Shown here one piece after another: positions 36,650-45,437 of a stretch of DNA of 64,000 nucleotides; within the stretch, counting starts at the first letter, position 1, and every line of letters begins with the position of its first letter. The stretch covers positions 1 through 64,000 of the forward strand of contig JARGFZ010000001.1 of NCBI GenBank assembly GCA_029210965.1, read 5' to 3'. The notes beneath the pieces are model-generated. The model searched no databases. It had not been told where the DNA came from and saw nothing but the letters and a program-made list of their open reading frames with translations. The position numbers and the translations under genes were made by a program. This stretch comes from a bacterium (GTDB taxonomy: Bacteria; BMS3Abin14).

Positions 36650-37555
36650 TCAAGATACTTGGATACCCCTCGAATTGAGCAGCCGAAGCATCTCTCCCCT
36701 TAAAAGAGGGGAAAGCTGATCTTCCATCTCAGGGAACTTATTCATAAGTAATGATTCCCCTTCTCTGAGATCGGAAGCTATGGCATCGAGCAGACTCTCA
36801 GGTGATGTTGAGGAGATGACATCTTCGTTGTAAAGAGCTATATCCCCCACGATCACCCTGCACATCCGCTGGATGGCTCCCATCTGGTGGACTTCAGGGG
36901 GCTGGATCGCATTTTCCATAGTTTCCAGGTCACGTCTATCCTGAACCTGATCGTCTGTGGGCGGAGGCACATCTGCCGGGGTGATCTTCCCGGGAGTGTC
37001 GTCATTCGGCGAGAGAAGCCGACGAATCTTGGGAATGAGCAGGTCCGAAAGATGATGTCTCTCAAGGTAGTCGTCAGCTCCGTAAAGTGTGGTTGGTGCT
37101 CTCTTGTAACGTGCCACATGATGGACTGCGGAAAGCAGAATAGAAGGAATCCCCGGACCAAACTCTCCACTGGAAACCTTGTCAAACAGTTCATAGCCCA
37201 TCATGTCAGGGAGATAAACGTTTGTGAGAAGCAGATCCATCTCCCCCTCTTTGAGAACATTGAGGGCCTCTTTTCCTGAAAAGGCCAGATGCCCCCGGTA
37301 ACCGTTGCCGTCAAGGATCCTTTGGATAAGCTTTCCCAACTCCTCCTCTTCAACAACAACCAGAACCCTTTCGGCCCCTTGTTCTGGAACATTTTCCACC
37401 TGGGCCTGGGGTATGGGAATATGTGTACCGCATGCGCGGCAGGGGAATGAACTGATCCCGGACGGAAGCTTTTCGCGGTGGATCTTGTAGGCTTTTTCGC
37501 AACCTTCGCACTTGATGACAATGCTGGAAGGTCCTGTGTGTGAAGCAGAACTCAT
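36650..37555 (-). CDS. Zinc-ribbon plus degenerate receiver domain protein
   Basis: 301 residues. Residues 16-42 are a zinc ribbon of the MJ0042 type (CEGC..CRAC). Residues ~62-185 have a receiver fold, but the phosphoacceptor position is Asn112 (LLLTNVYLPDMMG), the acidic pair is Glu-Glu (VVVEEEE) and the conserved Lys is missing (GADDYLERHH). It is therefore a pseudo-receiver unlikely to be phosphorylated. Residues ~200-301 form an acidic helical tail of unknown role. It lies between cheW and the HEAT gene (5-bp gap to cheW, 192 bp to the HEAT gene). The same zinc-ribbon head occurs on many delta-proteobacterial signalling proteins. Confidence 0.82.
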   Translation of the reverse strand: MSSASHTGPSSIVIKCEGCEKAYKIHREKLPSGISSFPCRACGTHIPIPQAQVENVPEQGAERVLVVVEEEELGKLIQRILDGNGYRGHLAFSGKEALNVLKEGEMDLLLTNVYLPDMMGYELFDKVSSGEFGPGIPSILLSAVHHVARYKRAPTTLYGADDYLERHHLSDLLIPKIRRLLSPNDDTPGKITPADVPPPTDDQVQDRRDLETMENAIQPPEVHQMGAIQRMCRVIVGDIALYNEDVISSTSPESLLDAIASDLREGESLLMNKFPEMEDQLSPLLRGEMLRLLNSRGIQVS

Positions 37556-37560
37556 AGATC

Positions 37561-38334
37561 TTATTCTCCTGACGGGAGTTTCAGGTTCCCGGAACCCTCC
37601 CCATCGTCCAGTCTCAAGACTATTTCAAGGTTTAACAGGATGATCAGCCTGTCATCGATCCGTCCGATACCTCGAAGGAACTCTCCTTCCACTCCACCGA
37701 GGATCTCGGGCGGTGGCTCGATCTTGCTGAGTGGGATATCAAGGACCTGTACAACGCTGTCCACATAAAGGCCGAAAAAATTTTCCCTGGATTTAACGAC
37801 GACAATCCTGTTCTGCGACCCTCTCTCACCCCGAGGCAAACCCAGTCTCAAACTCACATCAAACACAGGAATGATCGTACCCCTCAAAGAAAAGATACCC
37901 AGGATAAAATCAGGTGTTCTGGGCACCTCCGTCGCTTCCTTGGGTCTGATTATTTCCTTTATGTCCATAATATTGAGGGCATACTCCTCCCCGCCCAGTT
38001 TGAAAGTCAGAAGTTGAAGCTGCTCTTCCTCTTCCTCCTTTACCTCCTTACGCTGACTCATGAAGACATCGTCCAGGCTGGTAAGAGTTTCGGGGATCTC
38101 TTCCACCTCCACAACAGAGGTTGCTTTTTCACTATCCATGGGAACAGCCTCCTCGCTGGTTACGATCTCCTCCGGCAGGTCACCTGGATCGGGAGAGTCC
38201 ACATCCTCCAAAGGAACAGGGGGTTGTTCCTCTATCAATGCTGTCTCCTCGACAGTATTATCAGGTTTTTCCCTTACTTTTCTTCCCTTTGGCTTCCTGC
38301 TCTTGGCCTTTTTTCTGATCTCAACAAGATCCAT
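37561..38334 (-). CDS. cheW: CheW-domain adaptor with long acidic N-terminus
   Basis: 257 residues. The first ~115 are low-complexity, Pro/Glu-rich after a basic start (RKKAKSRKPKGRKVREK). The CheW domain follows (LLTFKLGGEEYALNIMDIKEIIRP.., GIFSLRGTIIPVFDVSLRLGL.., FLRGIGRIDDRLIILLNLE). It couples receptors to CheA. Start at 38334 because GGGGAG lies 6 bp upstream. The long tail is unusual for CheW and may bind another cluster protein. Confidence 0.9.
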   Translation of the reverse strand: MDLVEIRKKAKSRKPKGRKVREKPDNTVEETALIEEQPPVPLEDVDSPDPGDLPEEIVTSEEAVPMDSEKATSVVEVEEIPETLTSLDDVFMSQRKEVKEEEEEQLQLLTFKLGGEEYALNIMDIKEIIRPKEATEVPRTPDFILGIFSLRGTIIPVFDVSLRLGLPRGERGSQNRIVVVKSRENFFGLYVDSVVQVLDIPLSKIEPPPEILGGVEGEFLRGIGRIDDRLIILLNLEIVLRLDDGEGSGNLKLPSGE

Positions 38335-38435
38335 CGCGATCTCCCCGCAGACTTTATTCGCTGTTAACCACACAAAAAATCTCTTCAAGCCACTTTACGA
38401 ATGGCCCCCACCCCAGTCCCGCCGCTAGCGAGATG

Positions 38436-38537
38436 GATGGAATCGTAAAAAGTCATTGATTCGTGAGGAAAGTTAAAACCGCGCTTTTCACTTTCCGTGG
38501 AGCAAAAAGCCAATAATGGACTTTTTGCGACCCTGTC
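38436..38537 (+). mobile_element. MITE copy D, internally deleted
   Basis: 102 bp with both family ends: GATGGAATCGTAAAAAGTC and (inverted) GACAGGGTCGCAAAAAGTC. It lacks ~51 bp of the centre: the CGCCCC hairpin and one arm of the AAATCAATGACT hairpin are gone, consistent with recombination between the related AGTCATTGATT words. No target duplication is visible at its edges. Its right end forms the stop codon of the ExeA-like gene. Confidence 0.87.
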
Positions 38538-39348
38538 AATAGCCCGGTTCTAAATCGAGGTCCTCGACGACATCCAGAATAATGTCAGGGCCGATTTTTG
38601 AAAGATCCTTCGAAAATCCCATCAGGAGGGCGTTGGCCATAATGTTGTTAATGACCCTCGGAAGACCGCCTGAGTAACGGAAAACCACGTCCACCGCTTC
38701 CTCGCTAATGATCTCCCGATCCCCCTCAGCAGTCAGCAGTCTGTGAGTGATATACCTTCCCGTATCTTCACGCCCTATAGGCCCGAGATGATAACGGATG
38801 CCGATCCGCTGCCTGATCGCCTCATAGGATCCATGTTTAAGCCTTTTCCGCAATTCCGGCTGCCCAATAAGGACAAGGGAAAGAAGGTTCGCATCATCAA
38901 GTTGAAAGTTCGTCAGGAGCCTGATTTCATCAAAAGTTGACTTGGATGGTATCAATTGCGCCTCATCAATGATAATCACCGGGAAAATATCATTCTCGTA
39001 ATAGCTGTAAAGAGCAGCGTTGATCTGGTCAAGAAGATCCGTCCTGAAATAGGAAGGAGATTCGACGCCGAGGCGCCCGGCAACGGTCTTCAGGAACTGG
39101 TTTGGAGACAAGCGAGGATTGATGATCAGAATCGGGAGATAGTTTTCCGGAAGGGTATCTATAAGGGCCCTGCTCAGAAGCGTCTTACCTGTACCGATCT
39201 CTCCCGTCAACAGAGTGAGTTCTCTCTCCTCCGTCCCGTACTGAAGTCGCGCGAGAGCCTCCTCATGAATGGGACTTTTATAAAAAAACACCGGATTTGG
39301 CGTTTTATCAAACGGTTTCACGCTGAAACCGTAATGTTCAAGATACAT
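38536..39348 (-). CDS. ExeA/GspA-like AAA ATPase
   Basis: 270 residues. Walker A GEIGTGKT (49-56), Walker B VIIIDEAQ (~124-131), then the sensor region LSLVLIGQPELRKRL and IRQRIGIRYHLGPI. This is the ExeA/general secretion AAA family (also TniB-like). Its ATG overlaps the cheA stop (TAATG), which ties it to the chemosensory cluster. Many deltaproteobacteria carry such stand-alone ATPases near type II secretion, pilus or signalling genes; its role here is not known. The natural 3' end may have been altered by MITE D. Confidence 0.88.
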   Translation of the reverse strand: MYLEHYGFSVKPFDKTPNPVFFYKSPIHEEALARLQYGTEERELTLLTGEIGTGKTLLSRALIDTLPENYLPILIINPRLSPNQFLKTVAGRLGVESPSYFRTDLLDQINAALYSYYENDIFPVIIIDEAQLIPSKSTFDEIRLLTNFQLDDANLLSLVLIGQPELRKRLKHGSYEAIRQRIGIRYHLGPIGREDTGRYITHRLLTAEGDREIISEEAVDVVFRYSGGLPRVINNIMANALLMGFSKDLSKIGPDIILDVVEDLDLEPGY

Positions 39349-41387
39349 TAATGAGCCCTCTTGCCCATGGCACCAAGTCGGATAGCTTCCGTCATAAGAC
39401 CGGCTACATCCAGAACGAGGATCGTCGATTGATCACCCAGCTCTGCTGCGCCGGCAAGACCTACGCTCTTGGAAAAAGAATCACCCAGAGGTTTTATGAC
39501 CACATCCTGCTTGCCGATGAGGTCTCCCGTCACAAGCCCCATGCTTCTGTTGGCCATAGCTACAATAACCACATAGATGGATTTTCCCTCGGTAACAGGG
39601 GGGAGGCTGAAAACCTTCTCCAGTCGGATCAGAGGCAGCGTTCGGTCACGGAGGGTTATCACCTCCTGCCCCTGCATCGTTTTGATCACTTCCCTGGTAA
39701 GTTCGATGGTTTCCTGAACAGATCCCATGGGGACAGCGAAGATTCTGTCTCCGTTCCTGATGAGAAGCGCCTGAAGGATGGCCAGGGTGATCGGCAGGGT
39801 CAGGATCACGCGGGTACCCTTATCAACGGTTGTGCGGATTTCCACCGCTCCGCCAACCTTTTCCAGCTCTTTCCTGACGACGTCCATCCCTACTCCGCGG
39901 CCGGAGATTTCGGTTACACCCTCCTTGGTGGAAAAGCCGGGTTTAAAAAGAAAACCGAGAACTTCGTCTTCAGTATAAATCTCATCTTTTTTAACATCAC
40001 CCCTCCTGACTGCTTCCTTTTTGATCCTGACGAGGTCAATTCCCTTACCGTCATCCTCCACTTCGAGGATGACATGATTCCCCTGCTGATACGCCGAAAC
40101 CTTGATATTTCCTGTATCCGGCTTCCCTTTGGACCTTCTAACCTCGACATCCTCGATCCCATGATCCAGAGAATTCCGCACTATATGAAGCAGAGGGGAG
40201 ACCATTTCTTCCATGATCATTTTGTCCAGTTCGGTTTCATGACCCACAAACTGAAGGTTCACCTTTTTCCCAAGATCCTTCGCAATTTTTTTTGATACCC
40301 TCTGGAGACGGTTATAAAGTTGTCCCATGGGTACCATCCTGATATCCATAACTCCGTCACGGAGATCTACGAGCTTCTTCTCCATGTTGGTGGTACTCTT
40401 CCCAAAATCCATCATGAGGTCGGAGGGAATAGCGTCCCCCAAGTTCCTGAGACGTTGGGCGATATTGACGAAACCGGATTTCATGATGACCAGTTCCCCC
40501 ACGAGGTTCATAAGGTAATCAAGTTTTCCTATATCCACTCTAACGGTCTGACTGACACCCCTAATTTCGTCCTCGAAGGAACCTTCTTCAAACCTTGCCG
40601 GGGTGTCAGTATCAATCACCTGATTTCCGGGTCCCGATGGAGTTCCTCCCAGGTAAGGGACCGATTCCAAAGTTCTCTCGTCGCTCCCCACGGTTTTCAT
40701 GACCTCACCTTCGGGCTCCCGAGAGGTGAAATACAGGGTGAACCCGATGTTACCGTCCCCACCCAGGTTCGTTTGCGGCAGTGTTGTGAGCAGCTCGCCC
40801 ATTTCTCTGATGGCGGACCCCAGTGCCTCCAACTGGACATCGAAAGTATCCAGAGGAAAACTGCAGCTCACGCGGAAAAAAGGCATACCCCTTTTTATAT
40901 TGTCCCTGAAACGGTGTTCCTCATATTCGGACAGTATGTCAGTGATACCGGAAGGGATGCCGATGAAGGTGGAAAGGTCATTGTCCTGCGTATTCTCTTC
41001 ACCCTTCTCCAGTTGTTCCAGTTCCTTGAGATAATCACCCAGCTCAACAGATATGTCCCCACGCCCCTCACTTATGGCCCTCACCATCCGCACCAGGTTC
41101 TGAAAACCCTGTCCCAGGAGCTCCACCACATGGTCCGAGAGAGGGATCTTATCCAGTCTGAGAGAGTCCAGAAGGTTTTCCATCTTGTGTGAAAGTGAGG
41201 AGACCCCTTCCAGATTGAACATACCCGAAAGACCTTTGATGGAGTGAGCGTGTCTGAAAACAGCGTTAATGATATCAGGCTTGCGATGATCGTCCGGATC
41301 AATATCCATTAGCAGGCTGATGGACTCATCCAGGTTGTCCAGAATGTCCTCCGCCTCGGCGACGAAATCTTTCAATGACTGGTCCAC
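39348..41387 (-). CDS. cheA: Chemotaxis histidine kinase CheA
   Basis: 679 residues. N-terminal Hpt domain with the phosphorylated His48 (FRHAHSIKG). Residues ~150-240 form a P2-like region (PFFRVSCSFPLDTFDVQLEALG..). Then the dimerisation helices, the ATP-binding domain (N box HIVRNSLDHGIED, G1 EVEDDGKGID, G2 TEISGRGVGMDVV) and a C-terminal CheW-like regulatory domain. There is no fused receiver. It should phosphorylate the two CheY proteins and CheB of the cluster. It lies 13 bp after cheY (41401-41769) and overlaps the ATPase gene. Confidence 0.96.
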   Translation of the reverse strand: MDQSLKDFVAEAEDILDNLDESISLLMDIDPDDHRKPDIINAVFRHAHSIKGLSGMFNLEGVSSLSHKMENLLDSLRLDKIPLSDHVVELLGQGFQNLVRMVRAISEGRGDISVELGDYLKELEQLEKGEENTQDNDLSTFIGIPSGITDILSEYEEHRFRDNIKRGMPFFRVSCSFPLDTFDVQLEALGSAIREMGELLTTLPQTNLGGDGNIGFTLYFTSREPEGEVMKTVGSDERTLESVPYLGGTPSGPGNQVIDTDTPARFEEGSFEDEIRGVSQTVRVDIGKLDYLMNLVGELVIMKSGFVNIAQRLRNLGDAIPSDLMMDFGKSTTNMEKKLVDLRDGVMDIRMVPMGQLYNRLQRVSKKIAKDLGKKVNLQFVGHETELDKMIMEEMVSPLLHIVRNSLDHGIEDVEVRRSKGKPDTGNIKVSAYQQGNHVILEVEDDGKGIDLVRIKKEAVRRGDVKKDEIYTEDEVLGFLFKPGFSTKEGVTEISGRGVGMDVVRKELEKVGGAVEIRTTVDKGTRVILTLPITLAILQALLIRNGDRIFAVPMGSVQETIELTREVIKTMQGQEVITLRDRTLPLIRLEKVFSLPPVTEGKSIYVVIVAMANRSMGLVTGDLIGKQDVVIKPLGDSFSKSVGLAGAAELGDQSTILVLDVAGLMTEAIRLGAMGKRAH

Positions 41388-41400
41388 TTAACCTCCGCTG

Positions 41401-41769
41401 CTAACCCAGGAGTTCCTGAACAAATTGCTGAAGCTGGACAGGTTGGAACGGTTTAACGAGGTACTTATCCGCGCCCAGACGCAAACCACGCTCTTTATCC
41501 ACATCCCGGCCCTCTGTGGTGACAATGATCACCGGTATATGTTTGAAGTTCTCACTTTGTTTGACGAACCTGACCACCTCTAACCCGTTGATATCAGGCA
41601 TATTGATGTCGGTGATAACGAGATCGGGGGACACTTCGGGCAGCTTTCTCAGCGCCTGAAACCCATTGGCAGCCTCGATGATGATAAAATCCCCCACCTC
41701 CTCAAGAGAGGAGATGATCAGGGATCGCGTCATCGGGGAATCTTCAACTACAAGGATCTTTTTAGCCAT
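41401..41769 (-). CDS. CheY-like response regulator
   Basis: 122 residues with a complete receiver active site: Glu9-Asp10 (VVEDS), Asp54 (LVITDINMPDING), Thr in VIIVTTEG and Lys in YLVKPFQ. It is a paralogue of the CheY at 31110-31484, at the other end of the same cluster. Having two CheYs suggests a phosphate sink or two separate outputs. Confidence 0.94.
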   Translation of the reverse strand: MAKKILVVEDSPMTRSLIISSLEEVGDFIIIEAANGFQALRKLPEVSPDLVITDINMPDINGLEVVRFVKQSENFKHIPVIIVTTEGRDVDKERGLRLGADKYLVKPFQPVQLQQFVQELLG

Positions 41770-41784
41770 TATCCCATTCCTCCA

Positions 41785-43782
41785 TTAGGATCTCTGGGAT
41801 TTGAGCTTCATCTCCAGAAAAGCCCGGTCCAGGGCAAGGCCCACATGGCTCAAGAAAATGTCCAGAGTGTGAGTAGGTTCCAGCCCGTCACGCTGTGGAT
41901 AGTTATCACCGTACAGCAGGACAGCCACCTTCCCCATGCTCACAATGGGTCCCAAAAAAATCTCGCCCGGCACACTACCGCCCAGTGCTTCAAAAAGCGC
42001 GAACTCTGTACTGGAACCTGTGGGTGGTCCTTTATAGCTCTGCCGGTTTTCCGTTACCCATTGGAATATGGAGTTTTCTTCCAACGGAAGGTTCAGGGAA
42101 CGTACAACGCTATCGGCATTAATATCCTGACCCAGGTCGACCCCGAACTGACCCAGCCCCTTAATATCGTTCTTTCTTATGAGAAACAGTATGGCTCTGT
42201 TGGCAAAAGCCGAGGCAAAACGAAGGGCAAGTAGTGTTATTTCCCCGCTGATATCCTGTCTGTTCAGCTCATTAACGTATGAGCTGAGCCTGGCCATGTA
42301 GGGATCTGAAGAAGCTTTCTGAGGGGGCGCCTGGGTTTGCTGGGTACCGTCCAGGGGGAGATCAATATCGCTCAACTCATCGCTGAACTCCTGTTCGATG
42401 TCGTAATATTCCTCCCCATTATCCACCGGCTCTACAGCCATTTGTACATCCTGCTCAACATCCTGCAGGACACCCGGCGTATCATCGGCGGGGGACTCCA
42501 CAGGAACAGCAGGCGGATGTTGGTGCCCTTGCGGTGTCTGTAAAGATAACACCTGAACAGTTGAGATCTCTGGAGTTGAGGCCTCCTCTATCTCTTCCTG
42601 GAACTCTGGAACATTGCTCATGGCTCCGGTTATCGTTTCAACAATTCGCTGAACACCGCTTTTGTCAATCTTTTCGGAAGCAGGGAAAATCGTCAGGCCG
42701 GTGACAGTTTGGAGCTTGGCTCCCAGCTCCTCCTGGATCTCCCGTCTGCAGACAAGACCCACGGGCAGGTGAAACCCGAAATCCCACATTGTGGAAACGA
42801 TCTCCAGACCTCCAAAGGCTCTACCGTCTGTGATACCAGAGGCTTCCAGATCAGTCAGCAGATAGGGGTTAATACCCTGCTGCCGAAGCTCCTGTATTTT
42901 CACCAGGGCATCAGCACCGTTTTCGTAGAGCAGCAGCTCGATCCCTGCACGGACAAAGCTGCCGGTGATTTCAACCACAAAGGGGACTTGAAGACCAACG
43001 GCCACAACTTTGCCGGATATCACGCCAGGGAGCTGCGGCAGAGTTTCAGGAACAACGAACTCACCCAGCTCTTCCGCCAGACCCTCTTCCGGCGTCGCCT
43101 CCTCAAAACTACCGGCTGATCCGGTCAAATGCTGTTCGAATTCATTTTCCCAATTGTCTCCCAACACACTTCCGGGATCCACCATTGAGCTCCTGTCCCG
43201 GACCTCTTCTGAGACGGCATCTCTCAGCATTTCATCTTTTCTTCTCGCCCCTTCCATAACCAGGAACTGGGCCCCGATACCTTCATCCAGAAAAAAGGGC
43301 GCAACTTTGAAAAGGAGGGGATGGGTATTCTCATCCTCAATAAGCTGAAAACTGAAGGTACCCTCCTCCCACATGAATAAAGAGTAGGTCAGCTCTTCAA
43401 CCCTTGTTTTTAAAACCTCCTGAAAACTATCATGGCCGATCCCAAGCAGATCACGGAATTCCTGCGGCGAGGATGCTGAGTCCAGCTTCTCCCTTATGGA
43501 TTCCAGCTGGTTCGCTTCGATAAGGCCATTTTCAGCTAACAGGGTTAATACACTCTCTTTTTCGTCAGAACTTGCCGCATAGATCACCTTGCCAGCCCTG
43601 ATGTAGAGGCTTGCTTTCCCATCCGGGGCTTCGAGACGCAGAAGACCGGACCTCTTACTGAGGCTCACTATCTGGAGGATCTCTCCAAGGGAAAGATCTT
43701 CCAACCTTCCTACCAGGCTCATTGTGGGGTCTAAAACCGCACTGGATGAACCTTGGGTTCCACTGTTCTGTTCTCTGTTCAC
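41785..43782 (-). CDS. DUF4388 (PATAN-like) signalling protein
   Basis: 665 residues. Residues ~20-175 form a DUF4388/PATAN module (MSLVGRLEDLSLGEILQIVSLSKRSGLLRL.., GKVIYAASSDEKESVL). Residues ~245-400 look like a degenerate receiver-like fold (VVAVGLQVPFVVEITGSF..). After a Gln/Pro-rich linker the last ~150 residues may be GAF-like (ALRFASAFANRAILFLIR.., GRIVSMGKVAVLLYG-type strands). The GTG start overlaps the phosphoesterase stop (GTGA). PATAN proteins in other bacteria connect to Che systems and motility; a role upstream of CheA here is inferred from position. Confidence 0.75.
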   Translation of the reverse strand: MNREQNSGTQGSSSAVLDPTMSLVGRLEDLSLGEILQIVSLSKRSGLLRLEAPDGKASLYIRAGKVIYAASSDEKESVLTLLAENGLIEANQLESIREKLDSASSPQEFRDLLGIGHDSFQEVLKTRVEELTYSLFMWEEGTFSFQLIEDENTHPLLFKVAPFFLDEGIGAQFLVMEGARRKDEMLRDAVSEEVRDRSSMVDPGSVLGDNWENEFEQHLTGSAGSFEEATPEEGLAEELGEFVVPETLPQLPGVISGKVVAVGLQVPFVVEITGSFVRAGIELLLYENGADALVKIQELRQQGINPYLLTDLEASGITDGRAFGGLEIVSTMWDFGFHLPVGLVCRREIQEELGAKLQTVTGLTIFPASEKIDKSGVQRIVETITGAMSNVPEFQEEIEEASTPEISTVQVLSLQTPQGHQHPPAVPVESPADDTPGVLQDVEQDVQMAVEPVDNGEEYYDIEQEFSDELSDIDLPLDGTQQTQAPPQKASSDPYMARLSSYVNELNRQDISGEITLLALRFASAFANRAILFLIRKNDIKGLGQFGVDLGQDINADSVVRSLNLPLEENSIFQWVTENRQSYKGPPTGSSTEFALFEALGGSVPGEIFLGPIVSMGKVAVLLYGDNYPQRDGLEPTHTLDIFLSHVGLALDRAFLEMKLKSQRS

Positions 43783-44507
43783 CTGCCCTCCGCCAAACGG
43801 TCCGCAAGGGGTTTGGGTAGCCCTGCACTAAGCATTTTTTCCTGGGTTATCTTGAATTCATAGGGGGATCGAAGTATTGAAAATTCCCCCTTGTCGGTGT
43901 CCAGTAGCCCAAAACATGCATCGGGATTTCCGTCTCTGGGCTGCCCAACGCTCCCCACGTTAACAAGATATCTGGCTCCATCAGCTACGGTGAATGAGTC
44001 ACCAGGAAGGACCGATACCTGTCCGGACTTTCCCTTTTCTACTGTCACAGGTTGGTGGGAATGACCAACGAAGCAGAATGTGCTCTCAAAATGGGAAAAG
44101 TTTCTCTCGGCATCCCACAGGGAAAAAATATAGTTCCAGCTCTCCGGTTCCTGGGGATTGGCATGAACAATGGTCACACCATCATGTGACATCACCATAG
44201 GAAGAGTCGTGATAAAATCAATCGCCCAATTTTCCATCTGGGCGGAATTCCAGGCAATGGCTTTTTTCGCATTTGGGTTAAAGCTTTCAATATCTATTTT
44301 TCCCAGCGCCGCGATATCGTGGTTCCCCATGACAGCGATGTCGGCATTTTCCATAACCCACCTTGTACATGCGTTTGGGTCCGGGCCATATCCCACAACA
44401 TCCCCTACAAAGTAGATCTCGTCCACTCCGATCCCGTCAATAGTCCCTTGAACAGCTTCCACTGCCTCGAGATTGGAATGTATATCTGAAACAATTGCTA
44501 TTTTCAT
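43779..44507 (-). CDS. Metallophosphoesterase (YfcE/calcineurin-like)
   Basis: 242 residues with the calcineurin-type metal motifs: SDIHSN, GDVVGYGPDP, GNHD, HANP and GHSH. The family covers phosphodiesterases of small substrates; the actual substrate is unknown. Coupled to the DUF4388 gene by a 4-bp overlap and 3 bp from the next upstream gene. It may be part of the signalling operon or of the upstream housekeeping run. Confidence 0.9.
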   Translation of the reverse strand: MKIAIVSDIHSNLEAVEAVQGTIDGIGVDEIYFVGDVVGYGPDPNACTRWVMENADIAVMGNHDIAALGKIDIESFNPNAKKAIAWNSAQMENWAIDFITTLPMVMSHDGVTIVHANPQEPESWNYIFSLWDAERNFSHFESTFCFVGHSHQPVTVEKGKSGQVSVLPGDSFTVADGARYLVNVGSVGQPRDGNPDACFGLLDTDKGEFSILRSPYEFKITQEKMLSAGLPKPLADRLAEGR

Positions 44508-44510
44508 TCT

Positions 44511-45014
44511 CTATTCCGGCGATGCCACCGAACCGTCTCCGGTTCTAAGAGAAAGGGTGAAATCCTTATCGGTTGAAAAAAACGATACGTTAAACTGCCC
44601 ATTTTTTTCAAAAGGTTGGGCAACTGCAACAAGGTCGTCCAGAACTCCCTTTTCGTGAACCCCGGCCAGTGGGATACCCTCAACGGCGAACTTCCCTCCC
44701 TCAATTCTTACAGCGGCATCGAGGGCAAGACGATAGGCCTCTTTTCGCAAATCCCGGCCGAACTCCTCCCCGGAACCAAGACCCGTCAGTATCACTTTTG
44801 GGGTCGGAACCTTGCCCTGAGTTGCCAAAACGGTGAGCTGTCCGAACTTGAACAGATCAGGTTTCCTCTTCCACAGAATGCTGACCGCCGCGTTGCAGCG
44901 CCAATCAAGCAGAGCCAGGGTCCCTGCCAGGGGTTTGACATCCGAAGGGTGAAAGAGCAGGAGGACATCCCCTCGGTAATTTAAGGCGCTGCCGCCGCGG
45001 ATCTGGATTGGCAT
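44511..45014 (-). CDS. Stand-alone leucyl-aminopeptidase N-terminal-like domain
   Basis: 167 residues resembling the macro-like N-terminal domain of M17 leucyl aminopeptidase (NYRGDVLLLFHPSDVKPLAG.., KVPTPKVILTGLGSGEEFGRDLRKEAYRLALDAAVR). The zinc peptidase domain is not present. The ATG at 45014 overlaps the nusB stop (TGATG) with GGAG 6 bp upstream. Without the catalytic domain it may bind a ligand or RNA/DNA; function unknown. Confidence 0.72.
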   Translation of the reverse strand: MPIQIRGGSALNYRGDVLLLFHPSDVKPLAGTLALLDWRCNAAVSILWKRKPDLFKFGQLTVLATQGKVPTPKVILTGLGSGEEFGRDLRKEAYRLALDAAVRIEGGKFAVEGIPLAGVHEKGVLDDLVAVAQPFEKNGQFNVSFFSTDKDFTLSLRTGDGSVASPE

Positions 45015-45427
45015 CAAGACTCCATTCCAAGGTCGATTCGTACCCTGTCCAGTACACCGTTAACAAAAGTCCCCGACTCCTCACCACCGAATTTTTTAGC
45101 AAGCTCAATGGCCTCGTTCAGCACTACCCTGACCGGTTTAGGTGTCTTGCCGGTCAACTCCGATACGGCCAATCTCAGTACGTTGCGGTCTACGGCCGCC
45201 ATCCTGCTGAGCTCCCATTTCAAGGACGCTTTCCGGATGTGGCTGTCGATCTCATCCAGACGTTCCAATGTCTCCTCCACCAACTCCCTTGTGAACGCCC
45301 TGGTATTTTCAGGAATTTCACCGAAAGTGAGGACATGCATACAGGCCTCTTTCCGGGAGACCGGATTCAGGTCCATGCTGTAGAGGATCTTGAGAGCGTT
45401 TTCTCTTCCCTTTCTGCGGACACCCAT
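45014..45427 (-). CDS. nusB: Transcription antitermination protein NusB
   Basis: 137 residues, all-helical: RRKGRENALKILYSMDLNP, then RNVLRLAVSELTGK and VVLNEAIELAKKFGGEESGTFVNGVLDRV. NusB with S10 binds boxA in rRNA leaders. It follows ribH by 10 bp, the classic ribH-nusB order. Confidence 0.96.
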   Translation of the reverse strand: MGVRRKGRENALKILYSMDLNPVSRKEACMHVLTFGEIPENTRAFTRELVEETLERLDEIDSHIRKASLKWELSRMAAVDRNVLRLAVSELTGKTPKPVRVVLNEAIELAKKFGGEESGTFVNGVLDRVRIDLGMES

Positions 45428-45437
45428 AAGCAGCTAT

